A DNA stretch of 64,000 nt from Amycolatopsis vancoresmycina (GTDB taxonomy: Bacteria; Actinomycetota; Actinomycetes; Mycobacteriales; Pseudonocardiaceae): positions 62,001-126,000 of the forward strand of contig NZ_JNYY01000020.1 of NCBI RefSeq assembly GCF_000716785.1, given 5' to 3'. The notes beneath the pieces are model-generated. The model was given only the letters and a program-made list of their open reading frames with translations. It did no database searches and was not told where the DNA came from. A program made the translations under genes and the position numbers. This document shows, piece after piece, positions 48,497 to 56,799 of the stretch (its first letter is position 1; each line of letters opens with the position of its first letter).

Positions 48497-48997
48497 TCAG
48501 GCCGCGGGGATGGCGTCGAGCAGCTTGAGCGCGGCCTTGGCCTGAGCCTGGGCGAACTCGGCGACGGCCTTTTCGTACGGCCCCTCGGCCGCCTTGGTGG
48601 CCGCCCGCGCGTCGTCGAGCTGCTGGCTGTAGCTCGACCGGGCCGACTCGAGCAGCGTCTGGCGCTGCTTCGCCGTCAGCGACCCGGCGTGCACGAGCCG
48701 CAGGATGAGCGGGCTGCGCAGGTGGTCGGGGCCGGCCTCGGAAGTCAGCCAGGCCTTGAAGGCCTTCTTCCCGGCGGCGGTGATCAGGTACTGCTGGCTG
48801 GAGCGCGGGCCCTGCTTGCCGAGCCGGACGAGGCCTTCCTTGGACAGCGCCGGGAGCTCCCGGTACACCTGGCTGCGGGTGACGCTGAAGAAGGCACCGA
48901 ACCGCTCACCGGCTCCCGCGACGAGCTGCCCGCCGGTGGCGGGACCGTCGTGGAGGAGACCGAGCAGGGCGGCGGCTGTTGCATTCAATTCGGACAC
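48497..48997 (-). CDS. PadR-family transcriptional regulator
   Basis: 166 aa. Winged HTH in the first 85 residues (LNATAAALLGLLHDGPATGG, SQVYRELPALSKEGLVRL), then a helical C-terminal dimerisation region (SSYSQQLDDARAATKAAEG). GTG start. No partner effector gene adjoins it. Three palindromic elements upstream could be its own operators. Confidence 0.88.
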   Translation of the reverse strand: MSELNATAAALLGLLHDGPATGGQLVAGAGERFGAFFSVTRSQVYRELPALSKEGLVRLGKQGPRSSQQYLITAAGKKAFKAWLTSEAGPDHLRSPLILRLVHAGSLTAKQRQTLLESARSSYSQQLDDARAATKAAEGPYEKAVAEFAQAQAKAALKLLDAIPAA

Positions 48998-49028
48998 GCC
49001 CCCTAGATTCCCACTTATCGGCCGCTGT

Positions 49029-49110
49029 GTCCACAGTGGTCAGCGGATCTGTCCATTGTGGCTAGTGAGATCCCCTCGTTCGGCCCAATGCGACGCGGTC
49101 CACTGTGGAC
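49029..49110. promoter_or_regulatory. Three GTCCAnnGTGGnC palindromic elements upstream of PadR gene
   Basis: GTCCACAGTGGTC at 49029-49041, GTCCATTGTGGC at 49051-49062 and GTCCACTGTGGAC at 49098-49110. They are 32-113 bp before the PadR start, a natural place for autoregulation. Caution: similar words also occur inside coding sequence elsewhere in the window. The rest of 48998-49332 shows no gene. Confidence 0.4.
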
Positions 49111-49332
49111 CTGAATACGCTCTGCAACCGCTCCCAGGGTTTTTTGATCCAACCAGACGCACGTTGACCGCCTCGGCAACCTCCAGGCAGGTGAGTTCGC
49201 CGGGCGGCTCTCCCCGGCTTGGCGGACCGCGGACACGCACCGCAACCGGTCCAACCCGCCGTCCACATCGTGGGATCCGCAGTTTTAGGCCCGTTCCACG
49301 GAAAAGTCGGCAGCGAAAGCAGGGTGAGCATG

Positions 49333-49375
49333 AAAAAAGAGGCACGTTCCCGGATTTCCCGAGAACGTGCCTCTT
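49333..49375 (-). terminator. Rho-independent terminator of tRNA-fMet copy 1
   Basis: On the minus strand AAGAGGCACGTTC, 13-nt loop, GAACGTGCCTCTT then TTTT. A 13-bp perfect stem starting 2 bp after the encoded CCA end; the strongest terminator in the window. Confidence 0.92.
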
Positions 49376-49377
49376 GG

Positions 49378-49454
49378 TGGTAGCGGGGACAGGATTTGAA
49401 CCTGCGACCTCTGGGTTATGAGCCCAGCGAGCTACCGAGCTGCTCCACCCCGCG
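49378..49454 (-). tRNA. Initiator tRNA-fMet (CAT), copy 1, CCA encoded
   Basis: 77 nt including CCA. Starts CGCGGGG; C1 faces U72, unpaired as required for formylation. Anticodon loop CTCATAA on a stem with the three G-C pairs typical of initiators (CTGGG/CCCAG). T arm GTTCAAATC. The 74-nt body is identical to the copy at 51757. Confidence 0.97.
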
Positions 49455-49532
49455 CCGTTGTGGTACTTGAATAGATTACACGGGGTCGCCAAGGGCCGAA
49501 CACGGGGGTCTCGAAACCCGCCTGACCTGCCC

Positions 49533-50117
49533 TTACGTCCCTTCCAGCCACTGGCGAGCTCCACTGAGGACCATCGCCAGCCCGTCCTCGAACCGGGCGT
49601 CGCCGTCCCCGAGCACGGCCTCGCCGGCGGACTCGCGATACCGCTCGTCGAACTCGCCGGGCATGGGCCGGACCGCCTGCTCCTCGATCACGTAGCCGAT
49701 GACGAAGCAGTAGACGGTGAAAGTGGCCCGGCTCGCCCGCCCGACGTCGAGCCCGCCTTCGATGCTCCGGCGCAGCGGGTGCGGGCCGATGAGGCTGGTG
49801 TCGGCGAGGTACGTACCAGCGAAAACCTTTCCGCCGTCGCGATAGGCGAGCATCATCCGCCGCAGCGCGCGGGCGCTGTGCGCGACGCCTTCCCACTCCC
49901 CCAGCGACGCCGGCGGCTCGCGGTCGGCCACGGAATCCCGGTACATCTGCGTGGCCATCTCGTCGAGCAGTTCCTGCTTGTTCTTCATGTGCCAGTACAA
50001 CGCGGGCGCCTTGACGCCGAGATCACCGGCGATCAGCCGCAGGGTGAGCCCGTTGAGCCCGACGTCGTTGAGCAGCTTCAGCCCGGATCGAGCAATGTCC
50101 TGCCTGGTCAGGGCCAT
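49533..50117 (-). CDS. TetR-family repressor (TetR_C type)
   Basis: 194 aa. N-terminal HTH about residues 22-48 (LTLRLIAGDLGVKAPALYWH, like TetR itself), then a ligand-binding core. Divergent from a flavin monooxygenase with 96 bp between that hold two matching operators, one in its own promoter. Likely represses both genes until a small molecule binds. Confidence 0.9.
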   Translation of the reverse strand: MALTRQDIARSGLKLLNDVGLNGLTLRLIAGDLGVKAPALYWHMKNKQELLDEMATQMYRDSVADREPPASLGEWEGVAHSARALRRMMLAYRDGGKVFAGTYLADTSLIGPHPLRRSIEGGLDVGRASRATFTVYCFVIGYVIEEQAVRPMPGEFDERYRESAGEAVLGDGDARFEDGLAMVLSGARQWLEGT

Positions 50118-50144
50118 GTTTTGCCGTCTCCTCGCACCTCAGGG

Positions 50145-50205
50145 TTGACACCTTAACGATGTTAAGGGCATCCTCGGGGCAGGTCAATTTAACGTTGTTA
50201 AGGAG
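50145..50205. promoter_or_regulatory. Divergent promoters with two TetR operators
   Basis: Operator 1 CCTTAAC-gat-GTTAAGG (50151-50167) and operator 2 TTAAC-gtt-GTTAA (50189-50201), centres 36 bp apart. Plus strand: TTGACA at 50145-50150 with operator 1 filling the spacer and a weak CATCCT -10. Minus strand: TTGACC (50187-50182), 17 bp, TAACAT -10 inside operator 1. Operator 2 touches the AAGGAG ribosome site of the monooxygenase. Confidence 0.8.
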
Positions 50206-50213
50206 CTGGGGAG

Positions 50214-51623
50214 ATGACGGAGCTGACGGCCGAGGTGGTGATCGCCGGCGCGGGCCCGACGGGCCTGATGCTGGCGAACGAGCTGGCACTGGCCGGAGTG
50301 GACACCGTGGTGCTTGAGCGGATGCACGAGCGAACGGGCCTGTCGAAGGCCCTGAACCTGCAGCCGCGCACGGCGGAAGTCCTGGATCTGCGGGGGTTGC
50401 TGGGCCGGGCGGAGGACCGCTCGTTCGCGACTGTCGCGGACGGACACTTCGCGGTGATCCCGGTGAGCTACGCGGGCTGGAACACCCGCCACCCATACCA
50501 GCTGGGTATCCCCCAGGCCGAGGTCGAAGCGGCGCTGGAGGAACGCCTGGCAGAGCAGGGCGTCAAGGTGAGGCGAGGCTACGAACTGACGACCTTCACC
50601 CAGGACGCGAACGGCGTCACGGTCACGGCAGGCGACCTGCGCATCAGGGCGCAGTACCTGGTGGGCTGCGACGGCGGTCGCAGCACGGTCCGCAAGGCCC
50701 TGAACATGCCGTTCGAGGGCATCGAAGGCCAGGGGCACGGCGTGGCAGCAGACGTCCGGTTCACGAAAACCCCACCGGGAGCCCCCACGGAGTGGCGCTC
50801 GATGACCAACATGGTGACATCCCAAGCCCCGGGCAAGTTCATCGGCGTAATCCCCCTGGCCGAACCGAACCTCTACCGAATCAGCTTCGGAGACCGCCTG
50901 AACCGACCCCCAAACCTCCGAGCCGAGGTAACCCCCGACGAGGTCCGCACAGCGGTCGCGGAGCGCTTCGGCCCCGAGGCCGAGATCGCCGAAATCCGCT
51001 GGGCAAGCCGCTTCTCGGACGACAGCCGCCTGGCAGCGAACTACAAGGTGGGCAGAGTCCTGCTGGCCGGCGACGCAGCCCACACCCATTTCCCCGCCGG
51101 AGGCCAGGGCCTGAACCTGGGAATCCAGGACGCAATGAACCTGGGCTGGAAACTGGCAGCCACAATCCACAACCAGGCCCCGGCCGGACTCCTGGAAACA
51201 TACGAATCGGAGCGCCGCCCGGTAGCCCAACAGGTCCTGGACAACGTGGCAGCCCAAAACGCCCTGATCCCCACCAACCCCAACCAGTTGGCGCTACGAG
51301 CCCTCTTCCGAGACCTCACAGCAATCCCCGAAGTCCAGCACCACCTGTCAGGAATGGTCTCAGGCCTGAACATCAAGTACGCAACCGAAGATCCCCACCC
51401 GGCAGCAGGAACCCGCCTCCCAGACTTCCCACTGCCACAAGGCCACGCAAGCACCTTATTCCACAAAGGAAACTGGGTCCTCCTAACAAAAACCCCCGTA
51501 CCCCCACCCCACACAGCGGTACTCGTAGCACAGGTTCCAGAACTCCCCTGGCCAGACGTAGAGAAGGTCCTGGTCCGCCCAGACGGCTACGTAGCAAACA
51601 CAACAGGAGTCTGGCCAAGTTAG
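50214..51623 (+). CDS. FAD-dependent aromatic monooxygenase (PHBH/Rox-like)
   Basis: 469 aa. FAD Rossmann motif VIAGAGPTGLMLANEL at 9-24, DG motif GCDGGRSTVRKAL, and GDAAHTHFPAGGQGLNLGIQDAMNLGWKL. This class hydroxylates aromatic compounds or antibiotics such as rifampicin or tetracycline; with the divergent TetR gene, a detoxification role is likely. The last 270 codons use A- and C-ending codons (GCA, ACA, CTA) far more than the first half. The C-terminal thioredoxin-like part looks short. Confidence 0.88.
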   Translation: MTELTAEVVIAGAGPTGLMLANELALAGVDTVVLERMHERTGLSKALNLQPRTAEVLDLRGLLGRAEDRSFATVADGHFAVIPVSYAGWNTRHPYQLGIPQAEVEAALEERLAEQGVKVRRGYELTTFTQDANGVTVTAGDLRIRAQYLVGCDGGRSTVRKALNMPFEGIEGQGHGVAADVRFTKTPPGAPTEWRSMTNMVTSQAPGKFIGVIPLAEPNLYRISFGDRLNRPPNLRAEVTPDEVRTAVAERFGPEAEIAEIRWASRFSDDSRLAANYKVGRVLLAGDAAHTHFPAGGQGLNLGIQDAMNLGWKLAATIHNQAPAGLLETYESERRPVAQQVLDNVAAQNALIPTNPNQLALRALFRDLTAIPEVQHHLSGMVSGLNIKYATEDPHPAAGTRLPDFPLPQGHASTLFHKGNWVLLTKTPVPPPHTAVLVAQVPELPWPDVEKVLVRPDGYVANTTGVWPS

Positions 51624-51656
51624 AAAAGCAACCACCCGCAGGGGGGTCCAGGGGCG

Positions 51657-51698
51657 GCGAAGCCCCCCTGGCGGGGGTCTGGGGGTTCGACCCCCAGG
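51657..51698. repeat. Dispersed 42-bp G-rich hairpin repeat, copy B
   Basis: Matches copy A at 39262 with two mismatches; contains CTGGGGG-ttcga-CCCCCAG. It follows the monooxygenase stop by 33 bp and lies downstream of the minus-strand tRNA. Confidence 0.75.
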
Positions 51699-51711
51699 AC
51701 AAATGCGAAGG

Positions 51712-51748
51712 AGGGGCGGCGGACGCTTTCCGTCCGCACACCCCTCCC
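51712..51748 (-). terminator. Nested hairpin downstream of tRNA-fMet copy 2
   Basis: GGGG...CCCC outer arms enclose GCGGAC-gctttcc-GTCCGC. It begins about 9 bp past the tRNA 3' end on the minus strand and may terminate or process that transcript. There is no U-tract, so confidence is moderate. Confidence 0.45.
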
Positions 51749-51756
51749 AACCTCTG

Positions 51757-51830
51757 TAGCGGGGACAGGATTTGAACCTGCGACCTCTGGGTTATGAGCC
51801 CAGCGAGCTACCGAGCTGCTCCACCCCGCG
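51757..51830 (-). tRNA. Initiator tRNA-fMet (CAT), copy 2, CCA not encoded
   Basis: 74-nt body identical to copy 1, including C1/U72 mismatch and the three G-C anticodon-stem pairs, but followed by CAG instead of CCA, so CCA must be added enzymatically. Flanks differ from copy 1 (different terminator), so this is not a simple assembly duplication. Confidence 0.95.
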
Positions 51831-51897
51831 TCGTGGCACCTACTTTACGCCTGCCTTTCCGGCGGGTGCAAAGCAGGTGCCCTTGACGTTACCGACG

Positions 51898-54800
51898 TCA
51901 CCCTCCGGGTTGGCTGCTCGACGGCGGAGCGCTGGTGCCGGGGGCTGCGGTCTTCGCGGCTTCGTAGGCGCGGGCGGCCGCGTCGAGGGCGGCGAGGGCC
52001 GCGCCCTGGTCGGCGAAGTTGCCGGATTGCTGGGCGGCCTTCAGCTTGGCGATGGCCGCTTGGATGTCGGTGACGGCCTTGTCGAGGGCCGCGTTGCCGC
52101 CGCCGTTGTTGGCGGGCGGGGTGGTGGTCGGGTTCGGGTTGGTGGACGACGGCGGTGTCGTGGTCGGCTGGCCGGCCTGGGGCGGCGTCGTGGTGGCTTC
52201 GCCGGTGCCCGCGCCGAAGACCTGGTCGAGGGCTTCCTGGAGGGTGGCGCCGTAACCGACCTTGGGTCCGTAGGAGACGAGGACGCGGGCCAGCTGCGGG
52301 TAGCTGTTCTGGTTGCGCTGCCGGATGTAGACGGGTTCGACGTAGAGGAAGCCGTCGGCGACCGGCAGGGTGATCAGGTTGCCGTAGATGGGGGTGACGT
52401 TGGGGTTGTTGAACAGCGTCCGGTCCTGGGCGACGCGGGAGTCGCTCTGGAACCGGTTCTGGACCTGGACGGGCCCGTCGACCTGGGTCGCTCCGGTGGC
52501 CGCGCTGGGTAGCTGGAGGACGCGGATCTTGCCGTAGTCGGCGGGGTCGGACGACACCGACATCCAGGACGCGAGGTACTGCCGCTGGAGGCCGGTGAGG
52601 GAGCTGGTGAGCTGGAACGTCGGTTTGGCCTGGCCCGGGGTGTCGGCGAGGACGTAGTAGCCGGGCTGGTTGGCCGCGCCGGCCGCGGCCGGGTTGGAGC
52701 CGCCTTCGGCCGTCGGGTCCTGCGGGACGCTCCAGAACGCCTGCTGCGAGTAGAACTCCTGCGGGTTGCTGACGTGGTAGCGCGACAGCAGTTCACGCTG
52801 GATCTTGAACAGGTCCTCGGGGTAGCGGAAGTGGGCCCGCAGGTCCGGGGAGATCTCGGAGCTGGGCTTCACGAGCCCGGGGAATACCTTCTCCCAGGCG
52901 TTGAGGACCGGTTCCTTGTCGTCGATCGAGTACAGCGTCACGGTGCCGTTGAAGGCGTCGACGGTGGCCTTGACCGAGTTGCGGATGTAGTTGATGGAGC
53001 TGTTGGCCTGACGGGCGACGCCGTTGAGGGAGTCGTTGGTGGCCGCGCCGAGCTGGGTCTGCTGGGCGTACGGGAAGTTGTTGAGCGTGGTGTAGCCGTC
53101 GATGATCCACTGGATCTTGCCGTCGACGACGGCCGGGTACGGGTCGCCGTCGAGGGTCAGCCACGGCGCGACCTTGCTGACGCGGTCGCGCGGGTCGCGG
53201 TTGTACATGATCTTGGAGTTGTCGCCGATGGCGTCGGAGAACAGGATGTTCCGTTCGCCGTACTCGGCGGCGAAGGCGAGGCGGTTGAACCAGTTGTCGA
53301 CGGAGACGCCGCCGGAGCCCGTGTACTTGTAGCGGTCGGTGGCGGTGTCGTATTCGCCGGGCGCGTTGCCGGAGGTGCCGCCGACGATGGCGTAGTCGGA
53401 TTCCGCGGCGGACAGCTCGCCGTAGTAGATGCGGGGTTCCTTGACCTCGATGCCGGGCTGGTTCGCTCCGGTGGAGCCGGCGCCGGCCGGGTTCTGCGTG
53501 TCGCTGGTGGTGGCGATCGGGTAGCCGCCGTCGGAGTTGGCGTCCTTGACCGCGCGGTCGATGGTGTTGGCGGGCGCGACGACGAAGCCGTTGCCGTGGG
53601 TGTAGACGAGGTGCTTGTTGATCCAGCTGGTCTGGTTGCCGGTCAGGCCCTCGGTCTTGATCTCCTTGGCGGCGACGATGTAGTCCTGCGTCACGCCGCC
53701 GACGGTGTAGCGGTCGATGTCGAGCTTGGCCGGGAAGCCGTAGAAGTTCTCGCGGCCGACGCGCTGGGTGAACGTGTCGGAGAGGATGTTCGGGTCGAGC
53801 AGCCGGATGTTCGACATCGTCCCGTTGTCGGACTTGATCTGCTCCGGGGTGGCGGAGGAGCTGCCGGAGTACGGCTGGTACTGGACGTCGGTGAGGCCGT
53901 ACGCGCGGCGGGTGGCGTCCATGTTGCGCTGGATGGACGTCGCTTCCTTCTCGTTCGCGTTCGGCTTGACCGAGAACTGGTCGAGGATGGCGGGCCACGC
54001 GACGCCGACGAGGATGCTCGACAGGATCAGCAGCACCAGGGCGATGGCCGGGAGCTGCAGGTTGCGCAGGAACGCGCCGGCGAAGAACGCGATCGCGCAG
54101 ATCACCGAGATGCACAACAGGATCAGCTTGGCCGGCAGCACCGCGTTGAGGTCGGTGTAGGTCGCACCGACGAACAGCGGCATGTCGCGGTCGGACAGCA
54201 GCAGGTTGTAGCGGTCGAAGAAGTACTCGACCGCCTTCAGCAGCACGAAGAGCCCGACGGTGATGGCGAGCTGCGCGCGGGTCGGGCCGGCGAGCTGGCC
54301 GCCCTTGCCGGCCAGCCGGATGCCGCCGAAGACGTAGTGGGAGATCAGCGCGCCGAAGAAGGAGATGACGACGGTGATGAACAGCCAGCCGAGCAGCCAG
54401 TTGAAGAACGGGAGGTCGAAGGCGTAGAAGCCGACGTCGTTGCCGAACTCGGGGTCGGTCTGGCCGAACGAGGTGCCGTTGAGGAACAGCTGCACGACCT
54501 GCCAGTCGCCCTGGGCGGACAGGCCCGCGATCAGGCCGGTGAGCACCGGGATGCCGACGCCGAAGAGGCGGATGCGGGCGACGATCGCCGAGCGGTAGCG
54601 CGCCAGCGGGTCGTCGGCGCCGGAGATCGGCACGAACACCGGACGCGTCCGGTAGGCGATCATCAGGCTGATCGCCAGCGCGCCGCCGACGAGCAGCCCG
54701 ACGGCGAAGAAGAGGATGATCCGGGTGATCACCTGGGTGGTGAACACCTCCCGCGCCCCGACCTCGCCGAACCACAGCCAGTCGACGTACGTGTCGAGGA

Positions 54801-54906
54801 GGCGGGCCCCGAGCAGCAGCGCCAGCACGATCACCGCGGCGATGATGAGGAGGATCCGGCTCCGCCGGGACAGCTTCGGCAGGCTCACCGGGGGCCGAGT
54901 CGCCAC
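51898..54906 (-). CDS. UPF0182 family large membrane protein
   Basis: 1002 aa, GTG start with GGAG upstream. Seven membrane helices in the first 310 residues, then a large extracytoplasmic region with WLTLDGDPYPAVVDGKIQWIIDGYTT (cut here into two visible parts), typical of UPF0182. The C-terminal 110 residues are low complexity (Thr/Pro/Gln) around an Ala-rich helix. Function unknown; the M. tuberculosis relative is Rv3193c, in a similar gene block. Confidence 0.93.
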   Translation of the reverse strand: MATRPPVSLPKLSRRSRILLIIAAVIVLALLLGARLLDTYVDWLWFGEVGAREVFTTQVITRIILFFAVGLLVGGALAISLMIAYRTRPVFVPISGADDPLARYRSAIVARIRLFGVGIPVLTGLIAGLSAQGDWQVVQLFLNGTSFGQTDPEFGNDVGFYAFDLPFFNWLLGWLFITVVISFFGALISHYVFGGIRLAGKGGQLAGPTRAQLAITVGLFVLLKAVEYFFDRYNLLLSDRDMPLFVGATYTDLNAVLPAKLILLCISVICAIAFFAGAFLRNLQLPAIALVLLILSSILVGVAWPAILDQFSVKPNANEKEATSIQRNMDATRRAYGLTDVQYQPYSGSSSATPEQIKSDNGTMSNIRLLDPNILSDTFTQRVGRENFYGFPAKLDIDRYTVGGVTQDYIVAAKEIKTEGLTGNQTSWINKHLVYTHGNGFVVAPANTIDRAVKDANSDGGYPIATTSDTQNPAGAGSTGANQPGIEVKEPRIYYGELSAAESDYAIVGGTSGNAPGEYDTATDRYKYTGSGGVSVDNWFNRLAFAAEYGERNILFSDAIGDNSKIMYNRDPRDRVSKVAPWLTLDGDPYPAVVDGKIQWIIDGYTTLNNFPYAQQTQLGAATNDSLNGVARQANSSINYIRNSVKATVDAFNGTVTLYSIDDKEPVLNAWEKVFPGLVKPSSEISPDLRAHFRYPEDLFKIQRELLSRYHVSNPQEFYSQQAFWSVPQDPTAEGGSNPAAAGAANQPGYYVLADTPGQAKPTFQLTSSLTGLQRQYLASWMSVSSDPADYGKIRVLQLPSAATGATQVDGPVQVQNRFQSDSRVAQDRTLFNNPNVTPIYGNLITLPVADGFLYVEPVYIRQRNQNSYPQLARVLVSYGPKVGYGATLQEALDQVFGAGTGEATTTPPQAGQPTTTPPSSTNPNPTTTPPANNGGGNAALDKAVTDIQAAIAKLKAAQQSGNFADQGAALAALDAAARAYEAAKTAAPGTSAPPSSSQPGG

Positions 54907-55055
54907 GGCACACGCTCCTGTCTTCGTCAACACTTGAGCAGGGGCGCGTGCGCCCCCTGATTCCCTAACTCTACGGATGCCCGGTGAAGTTCCCGGGACC
55001 CGCCCAAACCGGACTCGCGGCGTCGCGGCACCGGCCGACCTGACACGATGTGCGC

Positions 55056-55595
55056 ATGGCAGCGAACGAAGCGCGACAGGCCGGCGTGGCCGCGCTCGCC
55101 CGTGAAATCGAGGACTTCATGGCCGCGGGTGGCTGGGACCAGCCGCCGCAGCTGTTCGCGCTGGTGCCGACGGCGGCGCTGCTGGACGAGCAGCCGGAGC
55201 TGGCCGGCCAGCTGGACCGGGCGAACCCGCTGACCCCGGTGGCCCAGGAGGCGCTGCCCGAAGGTGACCTGGCCGAGGCGCTGGGCCGGATCGCCTGGCC
55301 GGACCTGGTCATCGGCTGCGCGCTGGCCCAGGAGATCATCGTGCTGCCGCCGGGCTCGGAGTCGGAGCTGCCGGACGTCGCCGAAGCGGACGCGGAGAGC
55401 CTCCGCCGCGCGGCCGCCGACCACCCGCAGCGGACGGAGGCCCGCCTGGTGGCCGCGGTCCTGCGCGACGGCGAAGGCGCCTGCGTGATGCGGCTGCGCG
55501 GGATCGGCACGGACGAATCGGTCGACGAGATCGTGGAAAGCCCCGACCTGGCCCCGAATCTGGTCGAGGCGTTGAAGGCCACGCTGCTGCCCTAG
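55056..55595 (+). CDS. PPA1309-family protein
   Basis: 179 aa from ATG 55056 (GTG 55050 possible). No ribosome site, so possibly leaderless. Soluble alpha/beta protein with WDQPPQLFALVPTAALLDEQ and GAVTGCALAQE-like segment IGCALAQEIIVLPPG. Conserved in actinobacteria beside the UPF0182 and YlbL-type genes; role unknown. Ends 4 bp into the convergent protease gene. Confidence 0.82.
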   Translation: MAANEARQAGVAALAREIEDFMAAGGWDQPPQLFALVPTAALLDEQPELAGQLDRANPLTPVAQEALPEGDLAEALGRIAWPDLVIGCALAQEIIVLPPGSESELPDVAEADAESLRRAAADHPQRTEARLVAAVLRDGEGACVMRLRGIGTDESVDEIVESPDLAPNLVEALKATLLP

Positions 55596-56698
55596 CAGGA
55601 GGCCGTCGGACGGCCCGCCTTCAGGTTGCCCAGCTGCGTGAGCGCGTCGTCCAGTGTGGACACCTTGATGAGGTTGAGCCCGGCGGGCACGTTGGACTTG
55701 GCCTCGGCGCAGTTGTGCTCGGGCACCAGGAAGTCGGTGGCGCCCGCCTCACGGGCGCCGACGACCTTGAACGAGATCCCCCCGATCGGGTCGACCTCGC
55801 CGGTCTCGGTGATCTCGCCGGTGCCGGCGATGTGCCGCCCGCCCGCGAGGTCGCCGGGCTGCAGCCGGTCGATGATCGCGAGGGTGAACATCAGGCCGGC
55901 CGACGGGCCGCCGACGTCCTGCAGGGAGATGTTGACGGTGAACGGCGCGTCGGCCCGGTCGACCGCGGTGAGGCCGATGAAGCCTTCCTTGCGGTCGGGG
56001 CGCGCGGCGAGGGTGAGCGGCACGGTCCGCTCGGGCTGGCCGTCGGACTGGAAGGTGATCTGCACGGTCTGGCCGGGCAGGGTGCCGGTGAGCGCGGCCC
56101 GCACGTCGGCGGCCTCGACGATCTTCTTGCCGTTGACGGTGATCAGCTTGTCGCCGGGCGAGAGCACGTGGTCGGCGGGGCTGCCGGAGACGATCTGCTT
56201 CGCCAGCACCTTGATCGGGTAGCCGAGCTTGCGCAGGGCGGCGACCTGGGCGTTCGTCTGCGAGTCCTGCAGCTGCTGGATGTTCTCCTGCTTGACCTGC
56301 TCGTTCGTCTCGCCCGGCTTGAAGTACTCCTCGCGCGGCGCGAGCGCGTAGCGGCCGCTGGCCCAGAAGCCCAGGCCCTGGAAGAGGGTGACGCCGTCGT
56401 GCAGGGAGACGGTCGTCATCCGCAGCTCGCCGGTGGTCGGGTGCGTCTCGTGACCGGTGACCTGGATGACCGGGTTGCCCGCGGCGTCGCGACCGAGCGT
56501 GTCGTAGGTCGGGCCCGGGCTGATCGCCACGAACGGCACCGGCACGACCGAGCCGAGCACCACGAAGATCAGGAACAGCGCGCCGCTGACCACCAGAGTC
56601 CAGCCGCGCCGGGTCATCCGCCGGGCCTCGCCGGGCGGCTCCGCCGCCGGGTCCGGAGCGCTCTTCGCGGGGGCGGTCTCCTCGGAAGACTTGGTCAC
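55592..56698 (-). CDS. YlbL-type membrane-anchored PDZ/Lon-like serine protease
   Basis: 368 aa. One membrane span about 32-55, a PDZ domain about 160-235 (SGSPADHVLSPGDKLITVNG), and a Lon-type S16 protease domain with Ser266 in VGGPSAGLMF and Lys311 in ISFKVVGAREAG, the catalytic dyad. Cleaves substrates at the outer membrane face. Relative of M. tuberculosis Rv3194c. Divergent from the DUF2342 gene. Confidence 0.92.
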   Translation of the reverse strand: MTKSSEETAPAKSAPDPAAEPPGEARRMTRRGWTLVVSGALFLIFVVLGSVVPVPFVAISPGPTYDTLGRDAAGNPVIQVTGHETHPTTGELRMTTVSLHDGVTLFQGLGFWASGRYALAPREEYFKPGETNEQVKQENIQQLQDSQTNAQVAALRKLGYPIKVLAKQIVSGSPADHVLSPGDKLITVNGKKIVEAADVRAALTGTLPGQTVQITFQSDGQPERTVPLTLAARPDRKEGFIGLTAVDRADAPFTVNISLQDVGGPSAGLMFTLAIIDRLQPGDLAGGRHIAGTGEITETGEVDPIGGISFKVVGAREAGATDFLVPEHNCAEAKSNVPAGLNLIKVSTLDDALTQLGNLKAGRPTASC

Positions 56699-56799
56699 GC
56701 CCGACAGCGTACGGTGACCGCGTTCGCTTCTCGGTGAAGGCCACGCACATGGGTCCGGTTGACGCGCTCGGCGGCCCTCGACCCGCGTACGGTGGACAC

